A stretch of DNA of 64,000 nucleotides, taken from assembly GCF_016863335.1 (NCBI RefSeq), contig NZ_BOOR01000051.1:47827-111826 (forward strand). The letters are read 5' to 3'. The notes below the pieces were generated by a model. That model made no database searches. It worked only from the letters and a program-made list of their open reading frames with translations, and was not told the origin of the DNA. The position numbers and the translations under genes are program-made. This document shows, piece by piece, positions 16,210 to 24,828 of the stretch. Each line of letters starts with the position of its first letter. The first letter of the stretch is position 1. Source of the DNA: Planotetraspora thailandica (GTDB taxonomy: Bacteria; Actinomycetota; Actinomycetes; Streptosporangiales; Streptosporangiaceae).

Positions 16210-18027
16210 TCACTCGACCGTGACGCTCTTGGCCAGGTTCCTCGGCCTGTCGACGTCACGGCCGAGGGCCACGGCCGCGTGGTAGGCGAAGATCTGGAGC
16301 GGGATGGTCAGCAGGATGGGGTCGAGTTCGGTCTCGTTCTTGGGGACCACGATGCAGTCGTCGGCGGCCTCGGCGGTGCGGTGCCCCACCATGAGGATGC
16401 GTCCCTGGCGGGCCCGGATCTCCCCCAGAGTGGTGAGGTTCTTGTCGAGCAGCTCGTCGTCGGGCACGACCGCCACGGTCGGCAGCTCGGGGCTGATCAG
16501 CGCGAGGGGGCCGTGCTTGAGCTCGCTCGCGGGGTAGGCCTCGGCGTGGACGTAGGAGATCTCCTTGAGCTTCTGCGCGCCCTCGCGGGCGACCGGGTAG
16601 CCCCGGACCCGGCCGACGAACATCATTCCGGGAGCCTCGGCGTACTTGATCGCCAGCGTGCGGATGTGCTCCTCCTGGGTGAGGATCTCCTTGATCTGCT
16701 CGGGCAGCCGCTTGAGGCCCTCGCAGATCCGCCGGCCGTCGGCCGGGGACAGGTCCCTGACCCTGCCGAGGTGCAGGGCGATCAGCGCGAACGCGACCGC
16801 CGTCGAGGTGAACGCCTTGGTCGAGGCGACCGACACCTCCGGCCCCGCGTGCAGGTAGACGCCGCCGTCGCACTCGCGGGCGATCGCGCTGCCCACCGTG
16901 TTGACGATGCCGAGCACGCGGCCGCCCTTGCGCTTGAGCTCCTGTACGGCCGCGAGCGTGTCGTAGGTCTCCCCCGACTGGCTGATCGCGATGTAGAGGG
17001 TGTCCGGCTCGACGACCGGGCTGCGGTAGCGGAACTCCGACGCCGGCTCCGCGTCGGCGGGGATGCGGGCCAGCTCCTCGATGAGCTGCGCCCCGATCTG
17101 GCCGGAGTAGTACGCGGACCCGCAGCCGATGATCTTCACGCGGCGGAACGAGCGGGTCTCCCGCGGGTCCATGTTGAGCCCGCCGAGGTGGGCGATATGA
17201 AAACGGTCGTCGATGCGCCCGCGCAGGGTGCGGGCGACGGTGTCGGGCTGCTCGGAGATCTCCTTGAGCAGGTAGTGCTCGTAACCGCCGTTGTCGTAGT
17301 GCCCGGCCTCCCAGTCGACGGTGAACGGCTCCTTCGCCGTCTCCCTGGCGTCGCTGGTGAAGGTGTTGAATCCGTCGGCCTTCAGGACCGCGAGCTCGCC
17401 GTCCTCCAGGTGCACGACCTGACGGGTGTAGCGGATCAGGGCGGAGACGTCGGAGGCGGCGAACATCTCCTTCTCGCCGATGCCGAGGACGATCGGGCTG
17501 CCGTTGCGGGCGACCACGATCTCGCCGGGACGCTGGGCGTCGACGACGGCGATGCCGTACGTGCCGACGACGCTCTTGAGCGCCCTGCGGACCGCCTCCT
17601 CCAGGGTCTCGGTGTCCTTGACGGTGCTGCCGATCAGGTGCGCGAGCACCTCGGTGTCGGTCTCGCTGTCGAAGACGACGCCGTCGGCCTCGAGGTGACG
17701 GCGCAGCTCGTCGGCGTTCTCGATGATGCCGTTGTGCACGACGGCGATGCGCTGCTGTCCGTCGAGGTGCGGGTGCGCGTTGACGTCGCTCGGAACTCCG
17801 TGCGTGGCCCAGCGGGTGTGGCCGATGCCCGTGGTCCCCTTGAATCGTGCCGGTACGGCTGCCGCCAGGTCGGCCACCCTGCCCTTGACCTTGCGCGTGC
17901 GCAGGCTCTTGGCGTTGACGATGGCGAGGCCTGCGGAGTCATAGCCGCGGTATTCCAGGCGCTGGAGCCCTTCGAGCAGGATGGGCGCCGCGTCCTGTGA
18001 CCCGACATAAGCGACGATTCCGCACAT
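16210..18027 (-). CDS. glmS: glutamine--fructose-6-phosphate aminotransferase (isomerizing)
   Basis: Makes glucosamine-6-phosphate from fructose-6-phosphate and glutamine, the entry to UDP-GlcNAc and peptidoglycan. The 605-residue protein starts MCGIVAYVGSQDAAPILLEG, where Cys1 is the glutaminase nucleophile after Met removal. GHTRWATHG and HNGIIEN belong to the glutaminase domain. Two SIS domains follow (GCGSAYYSGQIG, ISQSGETYDT, EVSVASTKAFTS) and the C-terminus is LAKSVTVE, the usual form. A 91-residue gene lies 9 bp upstream on the same strand and is probably cotranscribed. No glmS ribozyme is expected or seen. Confidence 0.97.
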   Translation of the reverse strand: MCGIVAYVGSQDAAPILLEGLQRLEYRGYDSAGLAIVNAKSLRTRKVKGRVADLAAAVPARFKGTTGIGHTRWATHGVPSDVNAHPHLDGQQRIAVVHNGIIENADELRRHLEADGVVFDSETDTEVLAHLIGSTVKDTETLEEAVRRALKSVVGTYGIAVVDAQRPGEIVVARNGSPIVLGIGEKEMFAASDVSALIRYTRQVVHLEDGELAVLKADGFNTFTSDARETAKEPFTVDWEAGHYDNGGYEHYLLKEISEQPDTVARTLRGRIDDRFHIAHLGGLNMDPRETRSFRRVKIIGCGSAYYSGQIGAQLIEELARIPADAEPASEFRYRSPVVEPDTLYIAISQSGETYDTLAAVQELKRKGGRVLGIVNTVGSAIARECDGGVYLHAGPEVSVASTKAFTSTAVAFALIALHLGRVRDLSPADGRRICEGLKRLPEQIKEILTQEEHIRTLAIKYAEAPGMMFVGRVRGYPVAREGAQKLKEISYVHAEAYPASELKHGPLALISPELPTVAVVPDDELLDKNLTTLGEIRARQGRILMVGHRTAEAADDCIVVPKNETELDPILLTIPLQIFAYHAAVALGRDVDRPRNLAKSVTVE

Positions 18028-18036
18028 ATTCGCTCC

Positions 18037-18312
18037 CTATCCGTAGACGATCCTTCGGAGCTGGCGGAGGGACAGCTCCGGCGCCGCGACACGCCTTCCT
18101 GACAGCTCGGCGGAGATTCTCGGGAAGATCTCGTCGTTGGTCAGTCCCTTCGCCTTGAGCTCGCCGTGACGCCGCCTGACGTACTCGTCGACGGGCTCGC
18201 CGAAGTACGCCAGGACGTCGGCGACCACACGCGCCGCCTCACCGGGGCCGAGCATGGTCGTCCTGGTGAGATGGCCGATCAGGTCCTCGAAGGGATGCCG
18301 TGCCGTGGACAC
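18037..18312 (-). CDS. small conserved protein cotranscribed with glmS
   Basis: A 91-residue soluble protein, VSTARHPFEDLIGHLTRTTM then LGPGEAARVVADVLAYFGEPVDEYVRRRHGELKAKGLTNDEIFPRISAELSGRRVAAPELSLRQLRRIVYG, predominantly helical. I know similar actinobacterial hypothetical proteins but no function. The C-terminal half (LTNDEIFPRISAEL...SLRQLRRIVYG) resembles a short winged-helix or nucleotide-binding appendix, without firm evidence. GTG 18312 is preferred, with AAGG about ten bases upstream; an in-frame start at 18351 is possible. The stop is 9 bp before glmS, which suggests translational coupling and a role linked to amino-sugar supply. Confidence 0.65.
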   Translation of the reverse strand: MSTARHPFEDLIGHLTRTTMLGPGEAARVVADVLAYFGEPVDEYVRRRHGELKAKGLTNDEIFPRISAELSGRRVAAPELSLRQLRRIVYG

Positions 18313-18403
18313 AGACCAGGACCTTAACGCAGTACGGATGCCGACTATCAAGTTTCTTGCCCGTTTTCGGGCAGGATCAGTCTCTAAGGGGTTCCTGACA
18401 CAG

Positions 18404-18430
18404 AAAAAGCCCGCCAGGAAGGGGCGGGCT
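18404..18430 (-). terminator. intrinsic terminator of the pfpI-like gene
   Basis: On the minus strand AGCCCGCC (18430-18423) pairs with GGCGGGCT (18415-18408) and is followed by five T residues (18408-18404). This is a classical stem plus U-tract 19 bp past the stop of the PfpI-like gene. Confidence 0.85.
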
Positions 18431-18448
18431 CTCTCTGTGAGATGCCTC

Positions 18449-19012
18449 TCAGGAGGCCGGTACGGCGGAGCGCAGCACCCTGAGGAACGCCCGCATCCAC
18501 GCCGGGTGGTCGGGCCAGGCCCGGCCTGTCACGAGGTTGCCGTCGACGTGCGCCTCGCTGTCGACCCACGTGCCGCCCGCCTGCTCTACGTCGGGCGCGC
18601 AGGCCGGGTACGCGCTGCTCTCGCGGCCTTTGAGCACGCCCGCCGCCGCAAGGACAAGTGGACCGTGGCAGAGCGCCGCGATCGGCTTGCCGGCGTCGGC
18701 GAAGTGCCGCACGATCTCCTGGCAGTCCCGGTCGTTCCTGATGTACTCCGGGGCACGACCGCCGGGCACGACCAGCGCGTCGTAGTCGGCCGCCCGCACA
18801 TCGGCGAAGGCGACGTCGGACGGCCACGCGTGGCCCGGCTTCTCGGTGTAGGTGTCGAAGCCGTCGACGAAGTCGTGCACGACGAACTGAAGCTTCTTGG
18901 TCGACGGCGCTGCGATGTCGACCTCGTACCCCTCCTCGAGGAGCCGCTGGTAGGGGTACATCACCTCGAGATCTTCCGCCGCGTCGCCGGTGATGATCAG
19001 CACCTTCGCCAT
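18449..19012 (-). CDS. DJ-1/PfpI family protein
   Basis: A 187-residue member of the DJ-1/PfpI superfamily (glutamine-amidotransferase-like fold), which includes proteases, glyoxalases and protein deglycases. Visible features are MAKVLIITGDAAEDLEVMYP with the conserved acidic residue, LVVPGGRAPEYIRND, and the nucleophile-elbow ALCHGPLVLAAAGVLKGR with Cys followed by His, as in the PfpI group. A stress-related role in handling damaged carbonyl compounds is likely but unproven. ATG 19012 has a GAGAGGG ribosome site at good spacing. Single gene, with its own terminator at 18404-18430. Confidence 0.9.
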   Translation of the reverse strand: MAKVLIITGDAAEDLEVMYPYQRLLEEGYEVDIAAPSTKKLQFVVHDFVDGFDTYTEKPGHAWPSDVAFADVRAADYDALVVPGGRAPEYIRNDRDCQEIVRHFADAGKPIAALCHGPLVLAAAGVLKGRESSAYPACAPDVEQAGGTWVDSEAHVDGNLVTGRAWPDHPAWMRAFLRVLRSAVPAS

Positions 19013-19095
19013 GGGATCACCCTCTCTCGTCCGCTCTCGCCTCGATCCTGCGCACGCGCCGGCGGCGGGGTCAACGGGAGGGGCCCTGCGGCCCG

Positions 19096-19641
19096 TCAGA
19101 ACGCGAAGCCGCCCGGCCGGCCGTTCCTGTCGGCGATCAGGCCGGCGAGCGTGGCGACGGCGATCTCCGGCGGAGTGCGGGACCCGATGTTGAGGCCGAT
19201 CGGCCGGTGGACCCGCGCGACGGTCTCGGGCGGCACCCCCAGCTCGGCCAGCGCCACCTCGTGCGGCGCCGGGTGGTACGGCTTGCCCATCACCCCGATC
19301 CACCGGGGCGGGTAGGCGAGCAGGTCGCGCAGCACGGGTCCGAGCTCGGAGCGGTGGTGGTCGGTGACGACGACGTCCGCGGTGCCGTCCAGGCCGGCCG
19401 GCGGGCTGCCCGTTACCTCGAAGGCGGGCTCTTCCGCACGCACCTTCTCGGCGAGATCGAGGTCGGGCTCCAGGAGGATGCCGCGATAGCCGAGATCGGC
19501 CCCATACCGCAGCAGATAGCCGGCCACCGGCGACGCGAAGACGGCCACGAGGACGCGGTCGCCCTGCGGCGGGGCCGCCTCCCCGTGGGCCACGGCGCAG
19601 GCCGGGTCAGACTCGTGCACATGGGTGTCCGAATGAGCCAT
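19096..19641 (-). CDS. XdhC-like Rossmann-domain protein (short form)
   Basis: A 181-residue protein that matches the C-terminal Rossmann half of XdhC/CoxI, the chaperones that load molybdenum cofactor into xanthine dehydrogenase-type enzymes. Landmarks are VVVTDHHRSELGPVLRDLL, YPPRWIGVMGKPYHP and VHRPIGLNIGSRTPPEIAVATLAGLIADR. The N-terminal XdhC domain is absent, and the glycine-rich nucleotide motif is altered to FASPVAGYLL, so NAD(P) or cofactor binding is uncertain. No xanthine dehydrogenase genes adjoin. The molybdopterin oxidoreductase at 25.3-27.4 kb is the nearest possible client, though of a different enzyme class. Confidence 0.75.
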   Translation of the reverse strand: MAHSDTHVHESDPACAVAHGEAAPPQGDRVLVAVFASPVAGYLLRYGADLGYRGILLEPDLDLAEKVRAEEPAFEVTGSPPAGLDGTADVVVTDHHRSELGPVLRDLLAYPPRWIGVMGKPYHPAPHEVALAELGVPPETVARVHRPIGLNIGSRTPPEIAVATLAGLIADRNGRPGGFAF

Positions 19642-19670
19642 GGCTCCAGTCTTCCACCCGGACGGCCGAG

Positions 19671-19712
19671 ACGACCGGGGCCCGGGACGGCGAGTGCCCC
19701 GGGCCCGGTCGT
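19671..19712 (-). terminator. GC-rich hairpin after the glycosidase/phosphoesterase gene
   Basis: ACGACCGGGGCCCGGG (19671-19686) pairs with CCCCGGGCCCGGTCGT (19697-19712), with a one-base slip and a 10-nt loop. It directly abuts the stop codon of the large secreted protein. No T-run follows, as is common for actinobacterial terminators. Confidence 0.6.
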
Positions 19713-22700
19713 TCAGCGGGAGGCGGTCACGCTGACGGTCGCCGACGCCGACTGATCGCCGGAGGACACGGTGATCGTCGCCTGCCCCTGCCGTACGGCG
19801 GTCAGCCTGCCGGTGGAGAGGTCGAGCACGGCGGCGACGCCGTGGCGCCGCCCCGCCGCCGCGACCTGCGCGGCCGACGCGACGACGGCGAGTCCGCGGT
19901 CTCCGCTCCAGGTCACGCTGGCCGGATAACGCAGCGGGAACGTCAGGCCGAACCCTGTGGTGGTCCCGGTGGCCGACACCTCCGCCGTCGCGCCCGCCGC
20001 CAGCGAGCCGGGGGCCGCCAGCGACACCTTGTCGAACAGCGGGTTCACCCGGGCGGTCAGCCAGTCGCGGGTGTCCGGGCTCGGCAGGCCCGGCCGGATC
20101 CTGCCGGGTGTGGCGTCGACGTCGACCAGGTCCCAGCCGAAGAACCCGCCCTTGTCGGCGGAGCTGTACGGCGTCTTGCCCACCGACGGGGTGGTCACCT
20201 CGAGGACGCCGTCCGCCCGGCCCGCGGCGGCCGTGTGGGCGTGCCCGGTGAACAGCGCGACCGGCTTGCCGGAGGTCTCGCGGAAGTCCGCCAGCCATTG
20301 CTCCACCAGGCCCGCCTCCATCTGGTCGGAGAACTGCGAGGCGCCGGCGCCGCTCGGGTCGTGCAGCGGATGGTGGAAGACGACCACCACCGACTCCACC
20401 GAACGGTCCTTCGTCGCCTTCGCCAGCTCCTGCTGGAGCAGCGGCACCTGCGACCAGTCCGAAGCCCGCAGACCGCCCAGGGTGGTGTTGAGCAGGATGA
20501 AGCGGGTGCCCTTGTGGTCGAAGACCTGGTGCGCCGGCCGGCCGGTGGCGAGGAAGTTGTCGAGCGTGCCCGTGGCCGTGGCCCCCGACTCGTGGTTGCC
20601 CGGGGTCCAGTACACCGGGAGACTCGCCGGCACGTTCGCCGCGAGGATCTGCTGCGCCAGCGCGAAGTCGGCCGGCGCATTGTTGTCCACGAAGTCGCCA
20701 TTTATCACGATGAAGTCCGGCTTGGCGGCGACCGCCTGCTTCAGCGCCTCGGCGGCCTGCTGCGCGGCGAACGACGCCGGACCTCCCGCACTGCCGACGT
20801 GCAGGTCCGACATGATCGCGAAACGCCACCGCCGGCCGGCGATGTCGTCCTGCTCCAGGACGAAGGGATCCGGCTCGACGGGGACGTCCGCGGACAGGTC
20901 CTGGCCGACCAGCGCGGTGAGGGCGTCGAACTTCAGCTGCCCGGCGTCCTTGGCCAGGTCGGACGTCTCGACGATGTAGACGTTGGTGAGCGTGATCGGC
21001 TCGGAGAAGCCCGCCGGCAGCGCGCCCTCGACCCACTTCCAGCCCGTCCAGTCCACGACGGAGGCGAAGGTGAAGGGCACGTTCGTCGTCCCCTGCGACC
21101 GCAACGTGGCCCGCAGCCAGTGCCTCTTGCCGTCCCCGTACACCCACAGGCCCAGCCGCTTGGTGCCGGCCGGCAACGTGATCGGGGCAGGCCTGGCCAC
21201 GGCGTACGCGGCGGAGGTGCCCGAAGTGCCACGGAAGTCGTAAGTCAGCTGCACCGCCTGGTTGCCCGCAGGCGCGTCCGGCCGATCGGCGGCGCTCACG
21301 GCAGCGACCGACGCCGTGGCCTTGGCCGTGGAGACGCCCCAGCCCTCGGCGGCGCCGAACTCGGCGAGCGGCACGTGCTTCAGCCCGACCGCGACCGGGA
21401 GGCGGGCGGTCCTGCCCTGGACGGCCGCCGTGATCGCGGTACCGGAGCCGTCGGCCGCCGCCAGCCCCGTGACCTTCAGCGACCCGTCACTCTGGGGCTC
21501 CACCTTGACCACGGCCGAGTCATACGACAGGTCGGCGTCGCGGGCGGCCACGGGCGCGTCGAAGCCGTCGGCATCGAACCCGGTGATCCGTACGGAGCCG
21601 GAACCTCCGGGGTCCAGGGTCAGGCTGGGGGCGCTGAACTTCACGGAGGCGAGGTCGCCCAGCACGCGGACGTCCGCGCTGCCGTGCGCCCGGCCCGCCT
21701 CCGCCTCGACGGCCCCCTCCCCCGGGCGCTCGGCGCGCAGCACGCCGTCGCGCACCGTGCCGAGACGGCCCGCGTCCCAGTGGACCTTGTTCCGGCCGAA
21801 GGCGACCGGAGCGTACGACTCGTCGTGCCCGGCGGCGGAGACGCCGAGGGTCAGGCCGGGGAAGACGCGGTCGGCGGCCGTGCTGACGGCGATGCCCTTC
21901 AGCGTGCCGGAACCCTTCTTCGCGAAGAGGCCGACACCACTCGGGATCGGCCGCTCACCGCCATCCGAAGGCGTGTTGACCACACTGACGCCCGCGTCGC
22001 CGGGCGTGCGCGCCACGATGTCGGACGAGCCTCCCCCGTCGAGCATGAAGGCCTCCTGTGCGCCGAGCCGTACGAGCAGCCTGGCCGTCTCGTCGAAGCT
22101 GAGGCCGGCCGAGAAGTTGGCGGAGCCGTCCACGGTCACGAGGAGGAGGCGCCGGCCTCCGTCGGCCCAGCCGATGGCGGTGCGGGGCTTCGGCGCGTCG
22201 TTGCCGGTGGACGGCGGGAAGTCGACCGGCTCGCCGTTCCTGACGAGGACCTCGCCGCTGCCCAGCGCGGTGCGCAGCGTGGACGGGGAGTCGGTCCGCA
22301 GGCCGACGTCCAGGCTCACCGGGTCGCCCACCTTGGCGGCGGCCAGTTGCGCGGCCGCGCCGCCCTGGGCGACGACCACGAGCCCGCCGCTCGGCACCGG
22401 TGCGGTGGTGACTGTCTGGTTCACCGCGCTGACGGCGCCGCCGGTCACCACGAGCTCGACGAGGGAGCCCGAGTGCGGGATCAGCGTGCGCAGGCCGGAG
22501 CCCCACTGGTCGGTGAAGACCGAGATCCCGTTCGCCGGGATCGAGGCGGTGTTCAGGGAGGCGACGGGGCGGGCGGTCCCGGCGACCGTGACGGTGCCCT
22601 CCAGCAGGGCGTTCGCCAGCCGGGCCACCCGGTCCTCGCCGATCGCCGCGACCGTGCCCGCCTGGGTGGTCGCCTTGCTCAACTGGCCGTCTCTGACCTG

Positions 22701-23096
22701 GGGGCCGATGACGGCGTTGGTCTGGTTGATGTCGTAGTAGTCGCCGTTGACCGCCCCGACCGCGCCTTGAGCGTCGGCCGCCTTGGACAACGCCTGGGTC
22801 TCGGTCAGCTTGCCGCCGACGAGCCCGACGTCGACCCGTGAATCCGACAGGTCGGCATTGAGCACGTGGGCCCGCATCCACCCCGCACGCCCGAACGTGT
22901 CGAACGAGGTCAGGACGATGCCCGGTGCGATCGTCCGGTCGGACCTGTCCGCCTCGACCGATTCGCCGGGGACGGTCGTCTGGTAACCGGGGGGAACCCC
23001 GTGTCTGTGGGAATCGTCGGCGTAAGCCGTCCCACCGGTGAACGCCGGAACGCCGGCGATCAGGGCGGCGGCGAGCACGCCCGTCAGTCTGCGCAT
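19713..23096 (-). CDS. secreted phosphodiester glycosidase / calcineurin-like metallophosphoesterase fusion
   Basis: A 1127-residue exported protein. Signal peptide MRRLTGVLAAALIAGVPAFT ends near TAYA-DD. Residues ~60-420 match the phosphodiester glycosidase family (NAGPA/DUF2233): GAVNGDYYDINQTNAVIG, PRTAIGWADGGRRLLLVTVDG, EAFMLDGGGSSDIVAR. Beta-rich modules follow, including a Big-like region and a carbohydrate-binding-like region (~600-780). A metallophosphoesterase domain (~790-1040) has all ligand blocks: IMSDLHVG, VINGDFVDNN, TPGNHESG, VVFHHPLHD and TGHAHTAA. A final Big-like domain closes the protein. It probably acts outside the cell on glycosyl phosphodiesters such as teichoic-acid or phospholipid-sugar polymers, releasing sugar and phosphate (inference). 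ATG 23096 follows TTGGAG. Single gene facing away from the tRNA pair. Confidence 0.9.
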   Translation of the reverse strand: MRRLTGVLAAALIAGVPAFTGGTAYADDSHRHGVPPGYQTTVPGESVEADRSDRTIAPGIVLTSFDTFGRAGWMRAHVLNADLSDSRVDVGLVGGKLTETQALSKAADAQGAVGAVNGDYYDINQTNAVIGPQVRDGQLSKATTQAGTVAAIGEDRVARLANALLEGTVTVAGTARPVASLNTASIPANGISVFTDQWGSGLRTLIPHSGSLVELVVTGGAVSAVNQTVTTAPVPSGGLVVVAQGGAAAQLAAAKVGDPVSLDVGLRTDSPSTLRTALGSGEVLVRNGEPVDFPPSTGNDAPKPRTAIGWADGGRRLLLVTVDGSANFSAGLSFDETARLLVRLGAQEAFMLDGGGSSDIVARTPGDAGVSVVNTPSDGGERPIPSGVGLFAKKGSGTLKGIAVSTAADRVFPGLTLGVSAAGHDESYAPVAFGRNKVHWDAGRLGTVRDGVLRAERPGEGAVEAEAGRAHGSADVRVLGDLASVKFSAPSLTLDPGGSGSVRITGFDADGFDAPVAARDADLSYDSAVVKVEPQSDGSLKVTGLAAADGSGTAITAAVQGRTARLPVAVGLKHVPLAEFGAAEGWGVSTAKATASVAAVSAADRPDAPAGNQAVQLTYDFRGTSGTSAAYAVARPAPITLPAGTKRLGLWVYGDGKRHWLRATLRSQGTTNVPFTFASVVDWTGWKWVEGALPAGFSEPITLTNVYIVETSDLAKDAGQLKFDALTALVGQDLSADVPVEPDPFVLEQDDIAGRRWRFAIMSDLHVGSAGGPASFAAQQAAEALKQAVAAKPDFIVINGDFVDNNAPADFALAQQILAANVPASLPVYWTPGNHESGATATGTLDNFLATGRPAHQVFDHKGTRFILLNTTLGGLRASDWSQVPLLQQELAKATKDRSVESVVVVFHHPLHDPSGAGASQFSDQMEAGLVEQWLADFRETSGKPVALFTGHAHTAAAGRADGVLEVTTPSVGKTPYSSADKGGFFGWDLVDVDATPGRIRPGLPSPDTRDWLTARVNPLFDKVSLAAPGSLAAGATAEVSATGTTTGFGLTFPLRYPASVTWSGDRGLAVVASAAQVAAAGRRHGVAAVLDLSTGRLTAVRQGQATITVSSGDQSASATVSVTASR

Positions 23097-23252
23097 CTCC
23101 AACCTCCAAGCACGACTGCCCGAAGGTAAACAGGCGGGGCACCACCGCCGTGACATCCCGGTGACATCACGTGGAACAAGATCCGTCCCGTGTCCCGGCC
23201 CGGCGCGATGGCGACGGCACCGCGCCGAGTCCGCTAGAGTTAGGCGGGCGTT

Positions 23253-23270
23253 GCGAGAGATTCATCTCGC
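23253..23270 (+). other. small hairpin in the leader of the second tRNA cluster
   Basis: GCGAGA (23253-23258) pairs with TCTCGC (23265-23270) around GATTCA, seven bases before mature tRNA-Gly. A TAGAGT sequence at 23235-23240 may be the -10 box of the tRNA promoter. Such leader stems often guide 5' processing. Confidence 0.4.
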
Positions 23271-23276
23271 GACAAT

Positions 23277-23348
23277 GCGGAAGTGGCTCAGTGGTAGAGC
23301 ATCACCTTGCCAAGGTGAGGGTCGCGGGTTCGAATCCCGTCTTCCGCT
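23277..23348 (+). tRNA. tRNA-Gly (GCC), copy 2
   Basis: Identical over all 72 nt to the tRNA-Gly at 3662-3733: same arms, anticodon GCC, discriminator T and no CCA. It is followed after 24 bp by tRNA-Val without an intervening tRNA-Cys. Confidence 0.97.
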
Positions 23349-23372
23349 CGTAGTAAGCAGGCAACTGCACCC

Positions 23373-23444
23373 GGGCGATTAGCTCAGCGGGAGAGCGCTT
23401 CCCTGACACGGAAGAGGTCACTGGTTCAATCCCAGTATCGCCCA
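23373..23444 (+). tRNA. tRNA-Val (GAC), copy 2
   Basis: Identical over all 72 nt to the tRNA-Val at 3850-3921, anticodon GAC. Last gene of the two-tRNA transcript, followed by an intrinsic terminator. Confidence 0.97.
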
Positions 23445-23461
23445 CAGGAAATGATTCACCC

Positions 23462-23496
23462 GATCCCCGAGCCGGTCCGGCGCGGGGATCTTTCTT
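23462..23496 (+). terminator. intrinsic terminator of the tRNA-Gly/Val transcript
   Basis: GATCCCCG (23462-23469) and CGGGGATC (23483-23490) form an 8-bp stem around a 13-nt loop, followed by TTTCTTT. It ends the tRNA transcript 18 bp after tRNA-Val and lies just before the convergent MFS gene. Confidence 0.85.
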
Positions 23497-23507
23497 TCCT
23501 CAAAGGA

Positions 23508-24767
23508 TCATGTCGCTTCGCCGCTGAGTTGTTCCGGGCGCGACGACCGGACCGGGGTCAGGGTCGCGCACACGGCGATCAGCACGCACACCAGCCCGGC
23601 CGCCGGGGCCGCCACCGCGACGCCCCACCGGCCGGCGGCGAAGGTGAGCGCCGCCGCGCCGATCGGCCCGAGCGCCGAGTGCACCGTCCAGAAGGCCGAC
23701 GTGACCCGGCCGAGCAGAGCGTCGGGGGTCACCTCCTGGCGCAGCGTCATCGAGGAGATCCCGGCGGTGGCCGTGCAGAAAAGGTAGACCGAGGTCAGCA
23801 GCGCCACCAGGGGCACACTCGTGGCCAGGCCGATCCCGCCCGCGGCGACGCCGCACACGGCCCAGGCGCCGATCCACGAGACGCCGAAACCCAGCGTCCT
23901 GCGCACACGCGGTGCGAGCAGCGCGGCGGCCAGCGTCCCGGCGGTCGCGACCGCCAGCACATATCCGGCCGCGGTGTCGGGCTGCTCCAGGTCGTGTTTG
24001 AGGTGGTAGATCACCACGTCGGTCATGCCGTGCGTCACGAAGGTCAGAACCGACAACAGCACCGTCAGGGCGCGCAGCACCGGGTGCCGCCACAGAAACC
24101 GCACACCCGCCAGGAAGCCCCCCACCACACTCGTACGGCTCTCGACGGGCACGGAGGGCGACGAGGCCCGCGTGCGCAGCCGTACCAGGCACAACCCGGC
24201 GGCCGACACGGCGAAGGTCGCGGCGTCGACGGCGATCGCCCCGGCGGGACCCGTCAGCGCGGAGACCGTCCCGGCCAGGGCGGGCCCGGCGACTCCTGCC
24301 ACGGCGTAGGCGCCGTAGAGGCGGCTGTTGGCCGTCATGATCTGGCTCTCGTCGACCAGCGCCGGCACCACGGCGACGTAGGTCACCTGGAAGACCATGC
24401 CGAGGGCGGCGCCGAGCGGGACGACAAGGTAGATCAGCCACATCTGCGGCCCCGCCAGCACCCAGGCGAGCGGGACGACGGCGTAGAGGACGGCGCGGAG
24501 GGCGTCGCAGGCGATGAGCAGGCGGCGCCGGTCCGCCCGGTCGGCCAGCACCCCGGCGAACATGCCGGAGACGATGGCCGCCGCGCCCGCGAGCGCGGTC
24601 ACGAGGCCCATCTGAGTGACCGACCCCGTGGTGTGCAGCACGAGCAGCGGCAGCGCCACCAGGGAGAAGGAGTCGCCGGCGGACGACAACGTCTGAACGA
24701 CCAGGAAGATCAGGAATCCCCGGTTGCCGCGCAGCGGCACCGCGGGCTCCGCGCCGTCCTCCGCCAC
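23508..24767 (-). CDS. MFS transporter, MFS_3 / EntS-like exporter
   Basis: A 419-residue major facilitator with about 12 membrane segments. The conserved loop between segments 2 and 3 is seen in GVLADRADRRRLL, and the N-terminus GNRGFLIFLVVQTLSSAGDSFS followed by LVALPLLVLHTTGSVTQMG is typical of the MFS_3 group (EntS and macrolide-efflux-like exporters). Substrate unknown; siderophore or drug export is typical for the family. It starts at GTG 24767 behind AGGGGGATCAGG. It is on the minus strand, 61 bp downstream of the small helical gene, and could be an end part of the molybdopterin-oxidoreductase transcript. Confidence 0.9.
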   Translation of the reverse strand: MAEDGAEPAVPLRGNRGFLIFLVVQTLSSAGDSFSLVALPLLVLHTTGSVTQMGLVTALAGAAAIVSGMFAGVLADRADRRRLLIACDALRAVLYAVVPLAWVLAGPQMWLIYLVVPLGAALGMVFQVTYVAVVPALVDESQIMTANSRLYGAYAVAGVAGPALAGTVSALTGPAGAIAVDAATFAVSAAGLCLVRLRTRASSPSVPVESRTSVVGGFLAGVRFLWRHPVLRALTVLLSVLTFVTHGMTDVVIYHLKHDLEQPDTAAGYVLAVATAGTLAAALLAPRVRRTLGFGVSWIGAWAVCGVAAGGIGLATSVPLVALLTSVYLFCTATAGISSMTLRQEVTPDALLGRVTSAFWTVHSALGPIGAAALTFAAGRWGVAVAAPAAGLVCVLIAVCATLTPVRSSRPEQLSGEAT

Positions 24768-24828
24768 CCTGATCCCCCTTCGAAGGATCTTGCTTGGACG
24801 GCGTTCACGCTACCTCGCGGAGCCGGGG

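Noticed and set aside
16279..18000. 573-codon open frame on the plus strand
   Set aside because: Antisense to glmS, an unmistakable gene; low-complexity translation.
16028..18060. glmS ribozyme or riboswitch
   Set aside because: The upstream neighbour is a coding gene only 9 bp away, and this ribozyme is not expected in actinobacteria.
19842..22841. 999-codon open frame on the plus strand
   Set aside because: Antisense shadow of the secreted glycosidase/phosphoesterase, which has a signal peptide and complete catalytic motifs.
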